A DNA stretch of 20,311 bases from positions 1 through 20,311 of the forward strand of contig CAYUCE010000033.1 in NCBI GenBank assembly GCA_964443275.1. Reading direction: 5' to 3'. Below the pieces are notes generated by a model. It made no database searches and had not been told where the DNA came from. It worked only from the letters and a program-made list of their open reading frames with translations. Source of the DNA: CAYUCE01 sp964443275. GTDB lineage: Bacteria; Bipolaricaulota; Bipolaricaulia; CAYUCE01. A program made the translations under genes and the position numbers. Position 1 is the first letter of the stretch, and each line of letters opens with the position of its first letter. Shown here in pieces: positions 13,982-20,311 of the stretch.

Positions 13982-14029
13982 CTATATCACCTCGAATTGA
14001 ATATAAAATTGATTTTCGGTTTCAAAATA

Positions 14030-14058
14030 ATTATAATCTTTTGTAGCTAAGGTGTCAA
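14030..14058 (-). promoter_or_regulatory. Consensus sigma-A promoter for the small-protein operon
   Basis: On the minus strand TTGACA (14058-14053) and TATAAT (14035-14030) are both perfect and separated by exactly 17 bases. Transcription would start near 14023, leaving a leader of about 40 bases before the ATG at 13981. A promoter this strong is normally held by a repressor; the divergent CsoR-type gene starts 138 bases away. No clear long inverted repeat covers the boxes; TAGCTA lies in the spacer. Confidence 0.85.
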
Positions 14059-14195
14059 GGAAAAGAATTTCATCAAAACCTGGTTGGGCAGAGAAAATAA
14101 ATAGAGATTATTGATAGCAGGAGGTTTTGGTTCCAGGGATTCTTGAGATTGGATAATGAGGTTACATGCGCATTTAATTAGGGAAGTGAAATCTG

Positions 14196-14462
14196 ATGAA
14201 ACTGACGGAAGAAAAAATTAAGGAACTAGAAAATAGGTTAAACCGGGTGAGAGGGCAGGTCCGAGGAGTATCTAAGATGCTTGATCAGCGGGAATGTGGG
14301 GATATACTCACTCAAATTCTGGCCGCTCGAAGCGCCTTAAACCAAGTGGGGTTTCTAATTTTAAAGGAGCATACCGAGGAATGTATAAGAGAAATCAAAT
14401 CCGGGCAAGACATCGAAAAAAGGATTGAAAAACTGCTAAAAATTTACTTCAAGCTAAATTAG
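14196..14462 (+). CDS. CsoR/FrmR-family metal-sensing repressor
   Basis: This 88-residue all-helical repressor has the family's ENRLNRVRGQVRGV start (12-25) and the Cu(I)-sensing triad Cys34, His59 and Cys63 (ECGDIL and KEHTEEC), equivalent to Cys-His-Cys in CsoR. These residues favour Cu(I) sensing, though persulfide-sensing relatives (CstR type) lack the His, and RcnR/FrmR types differ at other positions. CsoR proteins are tetramers that leave DNA on binding metal. The ribosome-binding site is weak (GGGAAGTG before the ATG). It is divergent from the DUF5320-like operon, whose strong promoter it could repress, and 182 bases ahead of the DUF1684 gene. No copper ATPase is nearby. Confidence 0.88.
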   Translation: MKLTEEKIKELENRLNRVRGQVRGVSKMLDQRECGDILTQILAARSALNQVGFLILKEHTEECIREIKSGQDIEKRIEKLLKIYFKLN

Positions 14463-14553
14463 GATACATTTGATAACTTTAGTTACAGTCGGGTGATGCT
14501 CTATGATTTGGGAGCATGCGTGAAATATTGGGCCCAAAAGAGGGGTTTATGTG

Positions 14554-14568
14554 TAGTGATTAGCACTA
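14554..14568 (+). promoter_or_regulatory. Short inverted repeat, candidate operator
   Basis: TAGTG-ATTAG-CACTA is a perfect five-base inverted repeat that overlaps a possible -10 element TATAAA (14567-14572) about 75 bases before the DUF1684 ribosome-binding site. No good -35 box accompanies it. It may be an operator or chance. Confidence 0.2.
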
Positions 14569-14656
14569 TAAAATGAAGAGATAACCAATCAAACTCCGTT
14601 ATGTAGAAATGGCTTGCCGAGGCATTATTACTTAATTTGATGAGGTGATAATTGTA

Positions 14657-15211
14657 ATGAAGACAGACGAATGGGAAGACCGCTTGAAGCTGAAGCGAAA
14701 AGAAAAGAATAGATTTTTCCGTGCCCACCCTCAGTCACCCATACCCTTTGAAGAAAGAGAAGGTTTTAAAGGGCTGGGTTACTTTCCTCCGGATGCAGAC
14801 TATCGATTCGAACTTGAACTTCACGAGCATGAAACAAAAGAGAAAGTTACCATGCCCGACACCAGCGGTAATATGCAAGAATTTATCCGCTGGGGTGAAT
14901 TTAAATTTAGGATTAATGGACAGGAGTGTTGCCTTCAAGCCTATAAGAGTGATCCTCAAGAAGAAAGGCTTTTTATTCCTTTCCAAGACAAAACTAGTGG
15001 GGATCAGACCTATCAATCAGGACGGTATATAGATCTTGAACTTGAAAAGGATCGTACATCACAGGGGAAATGGATTCTTGATTTCAACCAGGCTTATAAC
15101 CCCTTCTGTGCATATAGTGATGCTTATGTTTGCCCCTTGGTGCCTCCGGAGAACCGACTTGAGGTAGCGGTTCGGGCAGGAGAAAAAAACTATTCGACGA
15201 AGAATAGATAA
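14657..15211 (+). CDS. DUF1684 family protein
   Basis: This protein of 184 residues matches DUF1684 (COG3358) along its length: a WEDRLKLKRKEKNRFFRAHPQ start, SPIPFEER, FKGLGYFPPDADYRF, the RWGEFKFRI strand, RLFIPFQDKTSGDQTYQSGRYIDL and the signature LDFNQAYNPFCAYSDAYVCPLVPPEN. The function of the family is unknown; it occurs in bacteria and archaea, often as a cytosolic single-domain protein. The conserved Cys-x(8)-Cys (FCAYSDAYVC) is intact. I chose the ATG at 14657, nine bases after GAGGTG; the GTG at 14645 is inside that site. The RLI-like ferredoxin follows after 22 bases, so they are likely co-transcribed. Confidence 0.87.
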   Translation: MKTDEWEDRLKLKRKEKNRFFRAHPQSPIPFEEREGFKGLGYFPPDADYRFELELHEHETKEKVTMPDTSGNMQEFIRWGEFKFRINGQECCLQAYKSDPQEERLFIPFQDKTSGDQTYQSGRYIDLELEKDRTSQGKWILDFNQAYNPFCAYSDAYVCPLVPPENRLEVAVRAGEKNYSTKNR

Positions 15212-15233
15212 ACTTATGGTTAGGTCTAGATGA

Positions 15234-15461
15234 ATGGAACTAGGATCTAAGTATGCAGTGGTGAACTATCAGGCATGTGAACCTAGAAAATGCAATCCGA
15301 AGCATGGATTCTGTAAAGCAGCACAAGTCTGTTCTCACTCCATCTTAATACAGGAGGAACCCGGCGAGCCTCCCATGCTTCTTTCTGCAAGGCTGTGTGT
15401 AGGTTGTGGGGATTGTGTTCGGGAATGTCCTTTTAAGGCAATCAGTATACAATATGGGTAA
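15234..15461 (+). CDS. Stand-alone RLI/ABCE1-like two-cluster ferredoxin
   Basis: This 75-residue protein has two cysteine groups. The first (Cys15, 20, 27, 33; CEPRKC...C...C) is irregular and starts with VNYQACEPRKC, strongly like the N-terminal Fe-S domain of the ribosome-recycling ABC protein RLI/ABCE1 of archaea and eukaryotes. The second (Cys55, 58, 61, 65; CVGCGDCVRECPF) is a classical 4Fe-4S motif, also followed as in RLI by KAISI. No ABC ATPase domain follows: the gene stops at 15461. It could be a soluble electron carrier. Fifteen bases separate it from a TTG that might start the next frame. The start ATG has a weak ribosome-binding site. Confidence 0.82.
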   Translation: MELGSKYAVVNYQACEPRKCNPKHGFCKAAQVCSHSILIQEEPGEPPMLLSARLCVGCGDCVRECPFKAISIQYG

Positions 15462-15524
15462 ATATAGAGGTTTTTCTTGAGTAAAAACTTAAGTCTAAAA
15501 CCAGATAAAATGGGAGGCTTAGTG

Positions 15525-16163
15525 ATGAATTATGACTTCTCCTCTAGTACTTATACCGTTATATCCTGTGGTACTTTACGACCTGAATTGGATCATCTAA
15601 GGGAAACTGGGTTTCTAAATATCGATAAAATTCTATATACTGCACCCGGTTTACATGAAAATTATAGAAAGCTCAAAAGACAGCTCATCAAACAACTGGA
15701 GAAAGCACAGGAATACTCAGAAAGCACCATTGTGGTCTATGGAAGTAGTTGCTATTTGGATCTACAGAAAGAGCCACCTGAAAATATTGATGATCTGATT
15801 AAAGGACAGGAGGGAAATGTCTCCAGGATAAAAGCCACCAGATGCATAGATATGCTCGCAGATTCAAATCAGAGGAAAAAAATCAGCAAAGAAGAAAAAG
15901 TCTACTGGCTTACCCCGGGTTGGCTTAAGTACTGGAAAGCAATATTTACTGATTGGGATGAGGCCAAAGCCAATGAGACCTTTCCCAAATATGATAAGGC
16001 TATTCTTCTAGATAGCCTAGGTTTTTATGATAAATACATTCATGATTTTCCAGAAGAGGTATTAGAATTTTCTGATTGGATGGGAATCCCGATCCAACCT
16101 CGCCAGGTTTCTTTGGATCGGTTTAAGAAACTGCTCTTCGACCAGATTAAATCTGAAACCTGA
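15525..16163 (+). CDS. DUF1638 family protein
   Basis: This protein of 212 residues begins, after a short lead, with the DUF1638 motif VISCGTLRPELDHL and continues with ILYTAPGLHENYRKLKRQL, IVVYGSSCYLDL and WLTPGWLKYW. DUF1638 proteins often lie with corrinoid-dependent methyltransferases and their activators in anaerobes; the biochemical role is not established. Conserved cysteines are visible in SCGTLRPE, GSSC and KATRC, possibly a metal or corrinoid-related site. I chose the ATG at 15525 because GGAGG lies seven bases upstream; a TTG at 15477 with GAGG would add 16 residues that are not typical of the family. It lies 63 bases after the ferredoxin gene. Confidence 0.85.
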   Translation: MNYDFSSSTYTVISCGTLRPELDHLRETGFLNIDKILYTAPGLHENYRKLKRQLIKQLEKAQEYSESTIVVYGSSCYLDLQKEPPENIDDLIKGQEGNVSRIKATRCIDMLADSNQRKKISKEEKVYWLTPGWLKYWKAIFTDWDEAKANETFPKYDKAILLDSLGFYDKYIHDFPEEVLEFSDWMGIPIQPRQVSLDRFKKLLFDQIKSET

Positions 16164-16242
16164 AAAATGGAATATTGCAAGACCAAGCGGATCTGATGTA
16201 ATATTTTTTCAATATTTGATAAATTTAGTAGAGGTGATAAAG

Positions 16243-16485
16243 TTGCGCAACCACGATATAACAATCTATTCTAGTCCTACTTGTCCACCTTGTTTTGCAC
16301 TTAAGGACTTTCTTGATGAGCGAGGAATAGATTATACGGTATACGATGTCTCCCAGGATCAACGAAAGGCACAGGAAATGGTGCAAAAAAGTGGCCAGAT
16401 GGCCGTACCTACTATAGATATTGACGGGGAGATAATTGTGGGTTTTCAGAAAGAGCGCCTTATGGCATTGCTAGAAATCAGGTAA
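16243..16485 (+). CDS. Glutaredoxin/NrdH-like thiol redox protein (CPPC)
   Basis: This protein of 80 residues has the thioredoxin fold of glutaredoxins: ITIYSSPTCPPC with the redox pair Cys14 and Cys17, VYDVSQD, the cis-proline AVPTIDIDG, and GFQKERL. CPPC is less common than CPYC or CVQC; it occurs in glutaredoxin-like proteins of anaerobes and is also compatible with metal handling. It likely reduces disulfides in the cytosol, with electrons from a thioredoxin reductase not present here. The TTG at 16243 is preceded by GAGGTGATAAAG and gives the usual family length; the TTG at 16216 lies before the ribosome-binding site and is less likely. Confidence 0.85.
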   Translation: MRNHDITIYSSPTCPPCFALKDFLDERGIDYTVYDVSQDQRKAQEMVQKSGQMAVPTIDIDGEIIVGFQKERLMALLEIR

Positions 16486-16703
16486 AAATGGTTTTATTTC
16501 CTCAACCAACATGGGTTAATCACATTTGATCTGGACCTTTTATTTTAGTGCTGGGTAAACCCCTTAAACTGTAAAAAGTTCGCGCTGAGCTTATTGATTT
16601 GAAAGGATCTTGTTATCGAATCTCCACCATATATTTTGATAAACGTTAAGGTTATAAATGTTAATTAACCGGAACTTAACCAATTTGTTTTCTGGGAGGT
16701 AAG

Positions 16704-18137
16704 ATGGAATACAATATCGAGAAGGTAGTATTAATAGAGCCTAGGGCAGCAGATTTGCACGAATTTAGCTACACGAGCTTACCCAGGCTTGGACTGCCTA
16801 TTTTAGGAGCAATTTTGAAAAATGAGGGTCGAGAGGTACAAATATTTTGCGAGGAACTAAACCCTATTAAGTGGAGTGAAGTTCTAGAAGCGGACTTGGT
16901 AGGCATCTCTAGTATCACTCCTACCGCCCCCAGGGCCTACCAAATAGCCACCAAAATCAAGAAATTATCAACAAAACAGGGACAGGAAATTCCCGTAGTG
17001 ATGGGTGGTCCCCACATGAGCTTTCGACCAGAGGAAGCTCTTACCAATGGGGCAGATTTTATTATACGAAAGGAAGGAGAGAGGACGCTTCCCGAGCTGA
17101 TCTCATCTCTGGAAGCAGGGCAGGGAGGTAAAGACGTAGATGGATTATCCTATAGAGATAACGAAACGATGTGTCACAACCCCGCTAGACCTCTAATAAA
17201 TAATCTGGACTCCTTGCCTCATCCCGATTTTACACTGGTCAAGGGCCATCAAAAGATGAAGATGATCCCTATCCAAACCACCAGGGGATGCCCACACAAT
17301 TGTGAGTTCTGCGCTGTTGTCCAAATGTTCGGCAGAAAATATAGGAAAAGGAGTGTAGATGACGTCATAGAGGAATTAGAGAAACAATGCAGATTGAAGT
17401 CAAACACCCCCATATTCTTCTACGATGACAACTTCGCTGCCCATCCTGCCAGGACCAAAGAGCTTCTTAGGAAAATGGCTAGTCATAATATAAGTCCTAT
17501 AGAATGGTCTGCCCAAGCGAGAATTTCGGTTACCAGGGATGATGAGCTCCTCCAGATGATGTCAGAAAGCGGTTGCGAACGGCTCTATGTGGGAATTGAA
17601 TCCATAAACCCCAAAACCCTCAAGGAGTATAAAAAGGGACAAACTGTGGAGGAAATTGAAGAAGGTATAGATAAATTACATCAGTATGGCATCGCAGTAC
17701 ATGGGATGTTCGTATTAGGAGGGGAATCGGACGATATAGACACTTTACATAAAACCGTCAAGTTCGCTTTGGAAAAAAAGCTGGACACCGCCCAGTTTCT
17801 TGCCCTTACCCCAATCCCAGGTACAAAAACGTATCAGAAGCTTAAAAAAGCAGATAGAATATTTGCTGAAAAAACCCACGATTGGAGTTATTATGATGGA
17901 CATCACGTAGTATTTGAACCTCACTTGATGTCACCTTTCCAACTGCAGAAAGCTATCCTGAAGGCTAATGCCCGCTTTTTCTCCTGGGCTCGGGGAATAA
18001 GTTGGGCCCTGAGGGGTAAATACACTAACTCACTTTTCGCTTTCTATGGTCACCGCATAATAAAAAAATGGAAAAAACACAACCGAGACTTCTTAAAACG
18101 GTTAGAGAAACTGGAGTTAGAAGCCTCGGTTAGTTAA
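16704..18137 (+). CDS. B12-binding-domain radical SAM protein
   Basis: This 477-residue protein has an N-terminal cobalamin-binding-like Rossmann domain (about 5-135: GLPILGAILKNEGREVQIF, LVGISSITPTAPRAYQIA, PVVMGGPHMSFRPEEAL) and a radical SAM domain with the cluster motif Cys196-x3-Cys200-x2-Cys203 (TTRGCPHNCEFCAV), then FYDDNFAAHPARTKELL, YVGIESINPKTL, GMFVLGGESDD and LTPIPGTKTY. The canonical cobalamin DxHxxG motif is absent, so base-off corrinoid binding via His is not assured. Relatives include BchE-like and P-methylase-like enzymes, with varied substrates. A basic C-terminal helix (about 425-470) follows. ATG preceded by GGGAGGTAAG. A 218-base gap separates it from the glutaredoxin-like gene, with no clear promoter. 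Substrate unknown. Confidence 0.85.
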   Translation: MEYNIEKVVLIEPRAADLHEFSYTSLPRLGLPILGAILKNEGREVQIFCEELNPIKWSEVLEADLVGISSITPTAPRAYQIATKIKKLSTKQGQEIPVVMGGPHMSFRPEEALTNGADFIIRKEGERTLPELISSLEAGQGGKDVDGLSYRDNETMCHNPARPLINNLDSLPHPDFTLVKGHQKMKMIPIQTTRGCPHNCEFCAVVQMFGRKYRKRSVDDVIEELEKQCRLKSNTPIFFYDDNFAAHPARTKELLRKMASHNISPIEWSAQARISVTRDDELLQMMSESGCERLYVGIESINPKTLKEYKKGQTVEEIEEGIDKLHQYGIAVHGMFVLGGESDDIDTLHKTVKFALEKKLDTAQFLALTPIPGTKTYQKLKKADRIFAEKTHDWSYYDGHHVVFEPHLMSPFQLQKAILKANARFFSWARGISWALRGKYTNSLFAFYGHRIIKKWKKHNRDFLKRLEKLELEASVS

Positions 18138-18232
18138 ATTATAATCTAGCATCTTAGGGTCCATAACCAGTTATTTAAATCTATCTTGCAAATAGGTAAG
18201 AAAAAAATGACCGTGGCTTTGTACCAGCTTTA

Positions 18233-19450
18233 TCACTTACCTTCCATAAAGAGGTTAATCAAAAACCCACCAAACATTATGGCAGAAACTAATGCAAAGG
18301 TAAGTTGATAAGAGAAGTTCTCGATCAGGGCTGCTCCCAGAAAGGGAAGAGGTGCTGTCAGGGCGATTGTGGTTCCTTGCATGCCCGAATAAGTAGGTCG
18401 CCGTTTCTTTGGAGCCAATTCCAGCAGGTAGGTTTGGAAGCCGACCATCCGGGCACTGATACCCGAACCAACCAGTACAAAGACAATTGTGTAATATTCG
18501 GGGCCAAGCCCCTCTAAGAGGAGAGTAATAAGAGGTGTCACAGTGGCTAACAGCAGGCATATTTGTATCACCCGGTGAGGATGGGTTCCGGCAACCCTTC
18601 CCCACAGAAAGTTGGAGACCGCCCCACCGAAAACCCGAGCCATAATATAGAAACCGATAAAGTGGGCCGGTACATCTGCAACTTCCCGGAAGAAAACAAT
18701 ATAGTAGGGAATAATCATGATATGGAATCCGGCTATCACCCGAGTTAATAACATAAGCCGGAAGGGGGGATCCTTACGTAACAGAGAAATTAATTCAGTC
18801 AGATAGCTTGATAATGGTTCTCTTTCCCTGCCTTCTCCCCGTGGTTCCTTGATCAGGTAAAAACCCCCGATTCCCAAAAGGAGCGAACCAGCCGCTAAAA
18901 AGAAGATGAGTCCGTAGTTACGAGGAAAGACAAGCGGAAAGGATTGATCCAAAATTATCTTTACTAGGTAGCCGCTTCCGAAAGCTGCCAGGCTGCCAAA
19001 CATCTCTCGAGCCGCATAAAATCGTCCCCGCTCTCTTTTGTCAATTGCTTTACCTATTATGTCAGTGAGAGCCACTCCGCCCAGAGAGCCGGCCATTACA
19101 TAAAAAAGTAGCAGAAAGAACAACGCACCCAGGAGCAACCCTGGCCTTCTATTTCCTAACGTAAAGACAAGGGCTCCCAAGGCAAACCAGATGAAAGTGC
19201 GGGTAATGATGGCCACATAAAGGAAAGTTTTCTTTCTCCTCCGGGGCTCTATATAGTTGGCAAAAAGGGTCTGAGGAAGATAACCTATGCTATAGTAAAG
19301 TGAAGGGAGCACAGCAATCAGGAACTTGGATTCGCTGAAACTACTTACGAAGGCTGGCAGTACCAAGTCGACGTCAGCAAGCCTTATGCTGACTCGTAAA
19401 AACAGACCATGCAACACACCTCCCAGAAAATTTTGCCTTTTTATCTCCAT
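18233..19450 (-). CDS. MFS-type transporter
   Basis: This 405-residue integral membrane protein has about 12 hydrophobic segments in two halves joined by a charged central loop (KEPRGEGREREPLSSYLTELI, about 205-225). Short basic loops such as YIEPRRRKKTF (between early helices) and APKKRRPTY (in the second half) fit the MFS topology. The substrate cannot be told from the sequence. It is transcribed against the radical SAM gene (95 bases between the two stops) and away from hdrA. ATG start; ribosome-binding site weak. The gene seems a separate unit; nothing else in the window pairs with it. A 116-residue frame inside it (18255-18605) is a shadow. Confidence 0.82.
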   Translation of the reverse strand: MEIKRQNFLGGVLHGLFLRVSIRLADVDLVLPAFVSSFSESKFLIAVLPSLYYSIGYLPQTLFANYIEPRRRKKTFLYVAIITRTFIWFALGALVFTLGNRRPGLLLGALFFLLLFYVMAGSLGGVALTDIIGKAIDKRERGRFYAAREMFGSLAAFGSGYLVKIILDQSFPLVFPRNYGLIFFLAAGSLLLGIGGFYLIKEPRGEGREREPLSSYLTELISLLRKDPPFRLMLLTRVIAGFHIMIIPYYIVFFREVADVPAHFIGFYIMARVFGGAVSNFLWGRVAGTHPHRVIQICLLLATVTPLITLLLEGLGPEYYTIVFVLVGSGISARMVGFQTYLLELAPKKRRPTYSGMQGTTIALTAPLPFLGAALIENFSYQLTFALVSAIMFGGFLINLFMEGK

Positions 19451-19823
19451 ATCTTTAAGTATTACCTTTCTAAGAATCGTGGCACCAAAGTTTGAAGTTT
19501 AGTGTAACTTACTAGAAGATGCAAACCGCTGGTTGAGAATTAAATCTAAAATCCCGATCTACTAATTTACTCCATAAGTAGTAAAGTTATAATAGGGCTT
19601 TTAGTGATCGTAATCATAGCTATGCTTCTGGTAGAATTATAGTTTGTAAGTTGAAACATGAATCCGATAATCAAAATAAATTTTAGAAATTTTTCTCCCT
19701 TCCAGATGCTGGACGTACTGGACTATTTGTCCTCCTGGATTTTAATTTGAAGGAGACTAAAGCTCAATAAAAGTGAGCCCTTGAGAGTAGATTTACTGCC
19801 AGATAATTAAGAGGTGAAAAAAT
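19451..19823 (+). other. 373-base intergenic region before hdrA
   Basis: This holds the divergent control region between the MFS gene and hdrA. On the plus strand a -10 box (19588-19593) is found early, so the hdrA transcript would carry a leader of about 225 bases. The leader has a small hairpin GCTCA-ATAAAAG-TGAGC and an overlapping alternative CTCAA...TTGAG near 19765-19785, plus GGAC...GTCC near 19710-19735. None is followed by a clear T-run. I do not recognise a riboswitch class. No gene longer than about 30 codons with a start was seen. Confidence 0.5.
19565..19593 (+). promoter_or_regulatory. Candidate sigma-A promoter upstream of hdrA with inverted repeat in the spacer
   Basis: TATAAT at 19588-19593 is a perfect -10 box. 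At 16-17 bases upstream lies TTTACT/ATTTAC (19565-19571), a partial -35 box. TTTACT (19566-19571) is repeated inverted as AGTAAA (19580-19585) with an eight-base gap, between the boxes, so a repressor could bind here. Transcription would begin near 19600. Confidence 0.45.
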
Positions 19824-20311
19824 ATGGTAAAGGAGCCTAGAATAGGTACCTATATTTGCCACTGTGGGACGAATATTGCCGATACTATAGACGTCAAAGA
19901 GGTAGCTAAATTCGCTCACCATCTTGATGGAGTAGTTATATCTAAAGATGTTACGTATGCTTGCGCTGATCCAATACAGCGGGAGATAGAGGAAGATATC
20001 AAGCAGGAAAATCTAAACAGGGTGGTGATTGCTGCCTGTACACCTAGAATACACGAGGAGACCTTCCGTAGCCTACTAGAGCGCTCTGGGTTGAATAAAT
20101 ATCTCCTTGAAATGGTTAATATACGTGAACACGATAGCTGGGTTCATGATAATAAAGATCAAGCTACAGAAAAAGCAAAGGATCTAGTAAAAATGGCAGT
20201 AAGACGGGCTAAATTGCTTATCCCTTACCAAGATACCCAAATGGAAATAGGTGATAGTGCTTTAGTGATGGGTGGAGGAATAGCTGGAATACAAGCTGCT
20301 TTGGATCTTGC
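19824..20311 (+). CDS. hdrA: HdrA-like heterodisulfide reductase subunit A (3' end outside window)
   Basis: The frame starts with ATG at 19824 after GAGGTGAAAAAAT and is open to the right edge (162 codons). The N-terminus matches HdrA: IGTYICHCGTNIADTIDV (Cys12, Cys14), VTYACADP, VVIAACTPRIHEETFRSLL, LEMVNIREHDSWVH and TEKAKDLVKMAVRRAKLL, then the start of the FAD Rossmann motif VMGGGIAGIQAALDL at the edge. HdrA is the flavin/Fe-S subunit of heterodisulfide reductases and bifurcating Hdr complexes; in acetogens and sulfate reducers it can join MetFV, QmoAB or Mvh-type partners. Which type this is depends on the C-terminal domains and on the following genes, both out of view. Confidence 0.92.
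   Translation, partial: MVKEPRIGTYICHCGTNIADTIDVKEVAKFAHHLDGVVISKDVTYACADPIQREIEEDIKQENLNRVVIAACTPRIHEETFRSLLERSGLNKYLLEMVNIREHDSWVHDNKDQATEKAKDLVKMAVRRAKLLIPYQDTQMEIGDSALVMGGGIAGIQAALDL

Noticed and set aside
14496..14517. ATGCTC...GAGCAT hairpin after the CsoR-type gene as a terminator
   Set aside because: The stem is only six pairs with a ten-base loop and no T-run follows.
18138..18232. Bidirectional terminator between the convergent radical SAM and MFS genes
   Set aside because: Only four-base stems (CTAT...ATAG) are present and neither side shows a stem followed directly by a T-run.
19604..19642. Short hydrophobic frame starting with GTG in the hdrA leader as a membrane micropeptide
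   Set aside because: It codes for only 12 residues from the GTG, has no ribosome-binding site and starts almost at the predicted transcription start; probably chance in AT-rich DNA.

Overview
The window reads as a piece of chromosome from a strictly anaerobic, low-to-moderate-GC bacterium, most likely a Clostridia-type Firmicute with acetogenic, syntrophic or sulfur-linked metabolism. This is inferred from strong Shine-Dalgarno sites (AGGAGGT type), the unusual density of 4Fe-4S proteins, a MetV-type subunit, an HdrA-like heterodisulfide reductase subunit, an incomplete complex-I/hydrogenase-like module, and families common in such organisms (ferredoxin-containing MinD-type ATPases, DUF5320-like small proteins, DUF1638, DUF1684). 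No rRNA, tRNA or CRISPR array is visible.

Layout. (1) 1-350: the 3' end of an integrase-type transposase with direct repeats at its end. (2) 470-2699, minus strand: a small J-domain protein, a decayed piece of a COG3199 ATP-NAD kinase, a protein joining a release-factor-1-like N-terminal domain to a winged helix, and a COG1237 metallo-beta-lactamase-fold protein. (3) 2817-5272, minus: a four-gene NuoB-C-D-I-like operon without membrane subunits and without [NiFe] ligands. (4) 5367-8672, minus: a second COG1237 protein, a DUF89 phosphatase, MetV, a Fur-family regulator and a start-less ORF remnant. (5) 8711-13981, minus: YfcE-type phosphoesterase, Mrp-type Fe-S carrier ATPase, peptide deformylase, two tandem MinD/ferredoxin ATPases, then a block of very small proteins (Gly/Trp/Tyr/Pro-rich proteins, a ferredoxin, a zinc ribbon). 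A consensus sigma-A promoter at 14030-14058 drives its upstream end. (6) 14196-18137, plus: a CsoR-type metal sensor, DUF1684, an RLI-like ferredoxin, DUF1638, a CPPC glutaredoxin-like protein and a B12-binding radical SAM protein. (7) 18233-19450, minus: an MFS transporter. (8) 19824-end, plus: the start of hdrA, cut by the window edge, behind a 373-base leader.

How the parts may work together. Almost every gene from 2.8 to 15.5 kb handles electrons, Fe-S clusters or metals. The Mrp and MinD/ferredoxin ATPases look like an Fe-S or metal-protein maturation group. MetV and HdrA belong to the methyl-branch and heterodisulfide-reductase electron-transfer systems of acetogens. The most unusual element is the NuoBCDI-like module: in each of three places where hydrogenase relatives carry CxxC, only the first cysteine remains (CxxA, CxxE, CxxD). 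It should therefore be neither a hydrogenase nor a conventional complex I, and its partner and substrate cannot be read from the sequence.
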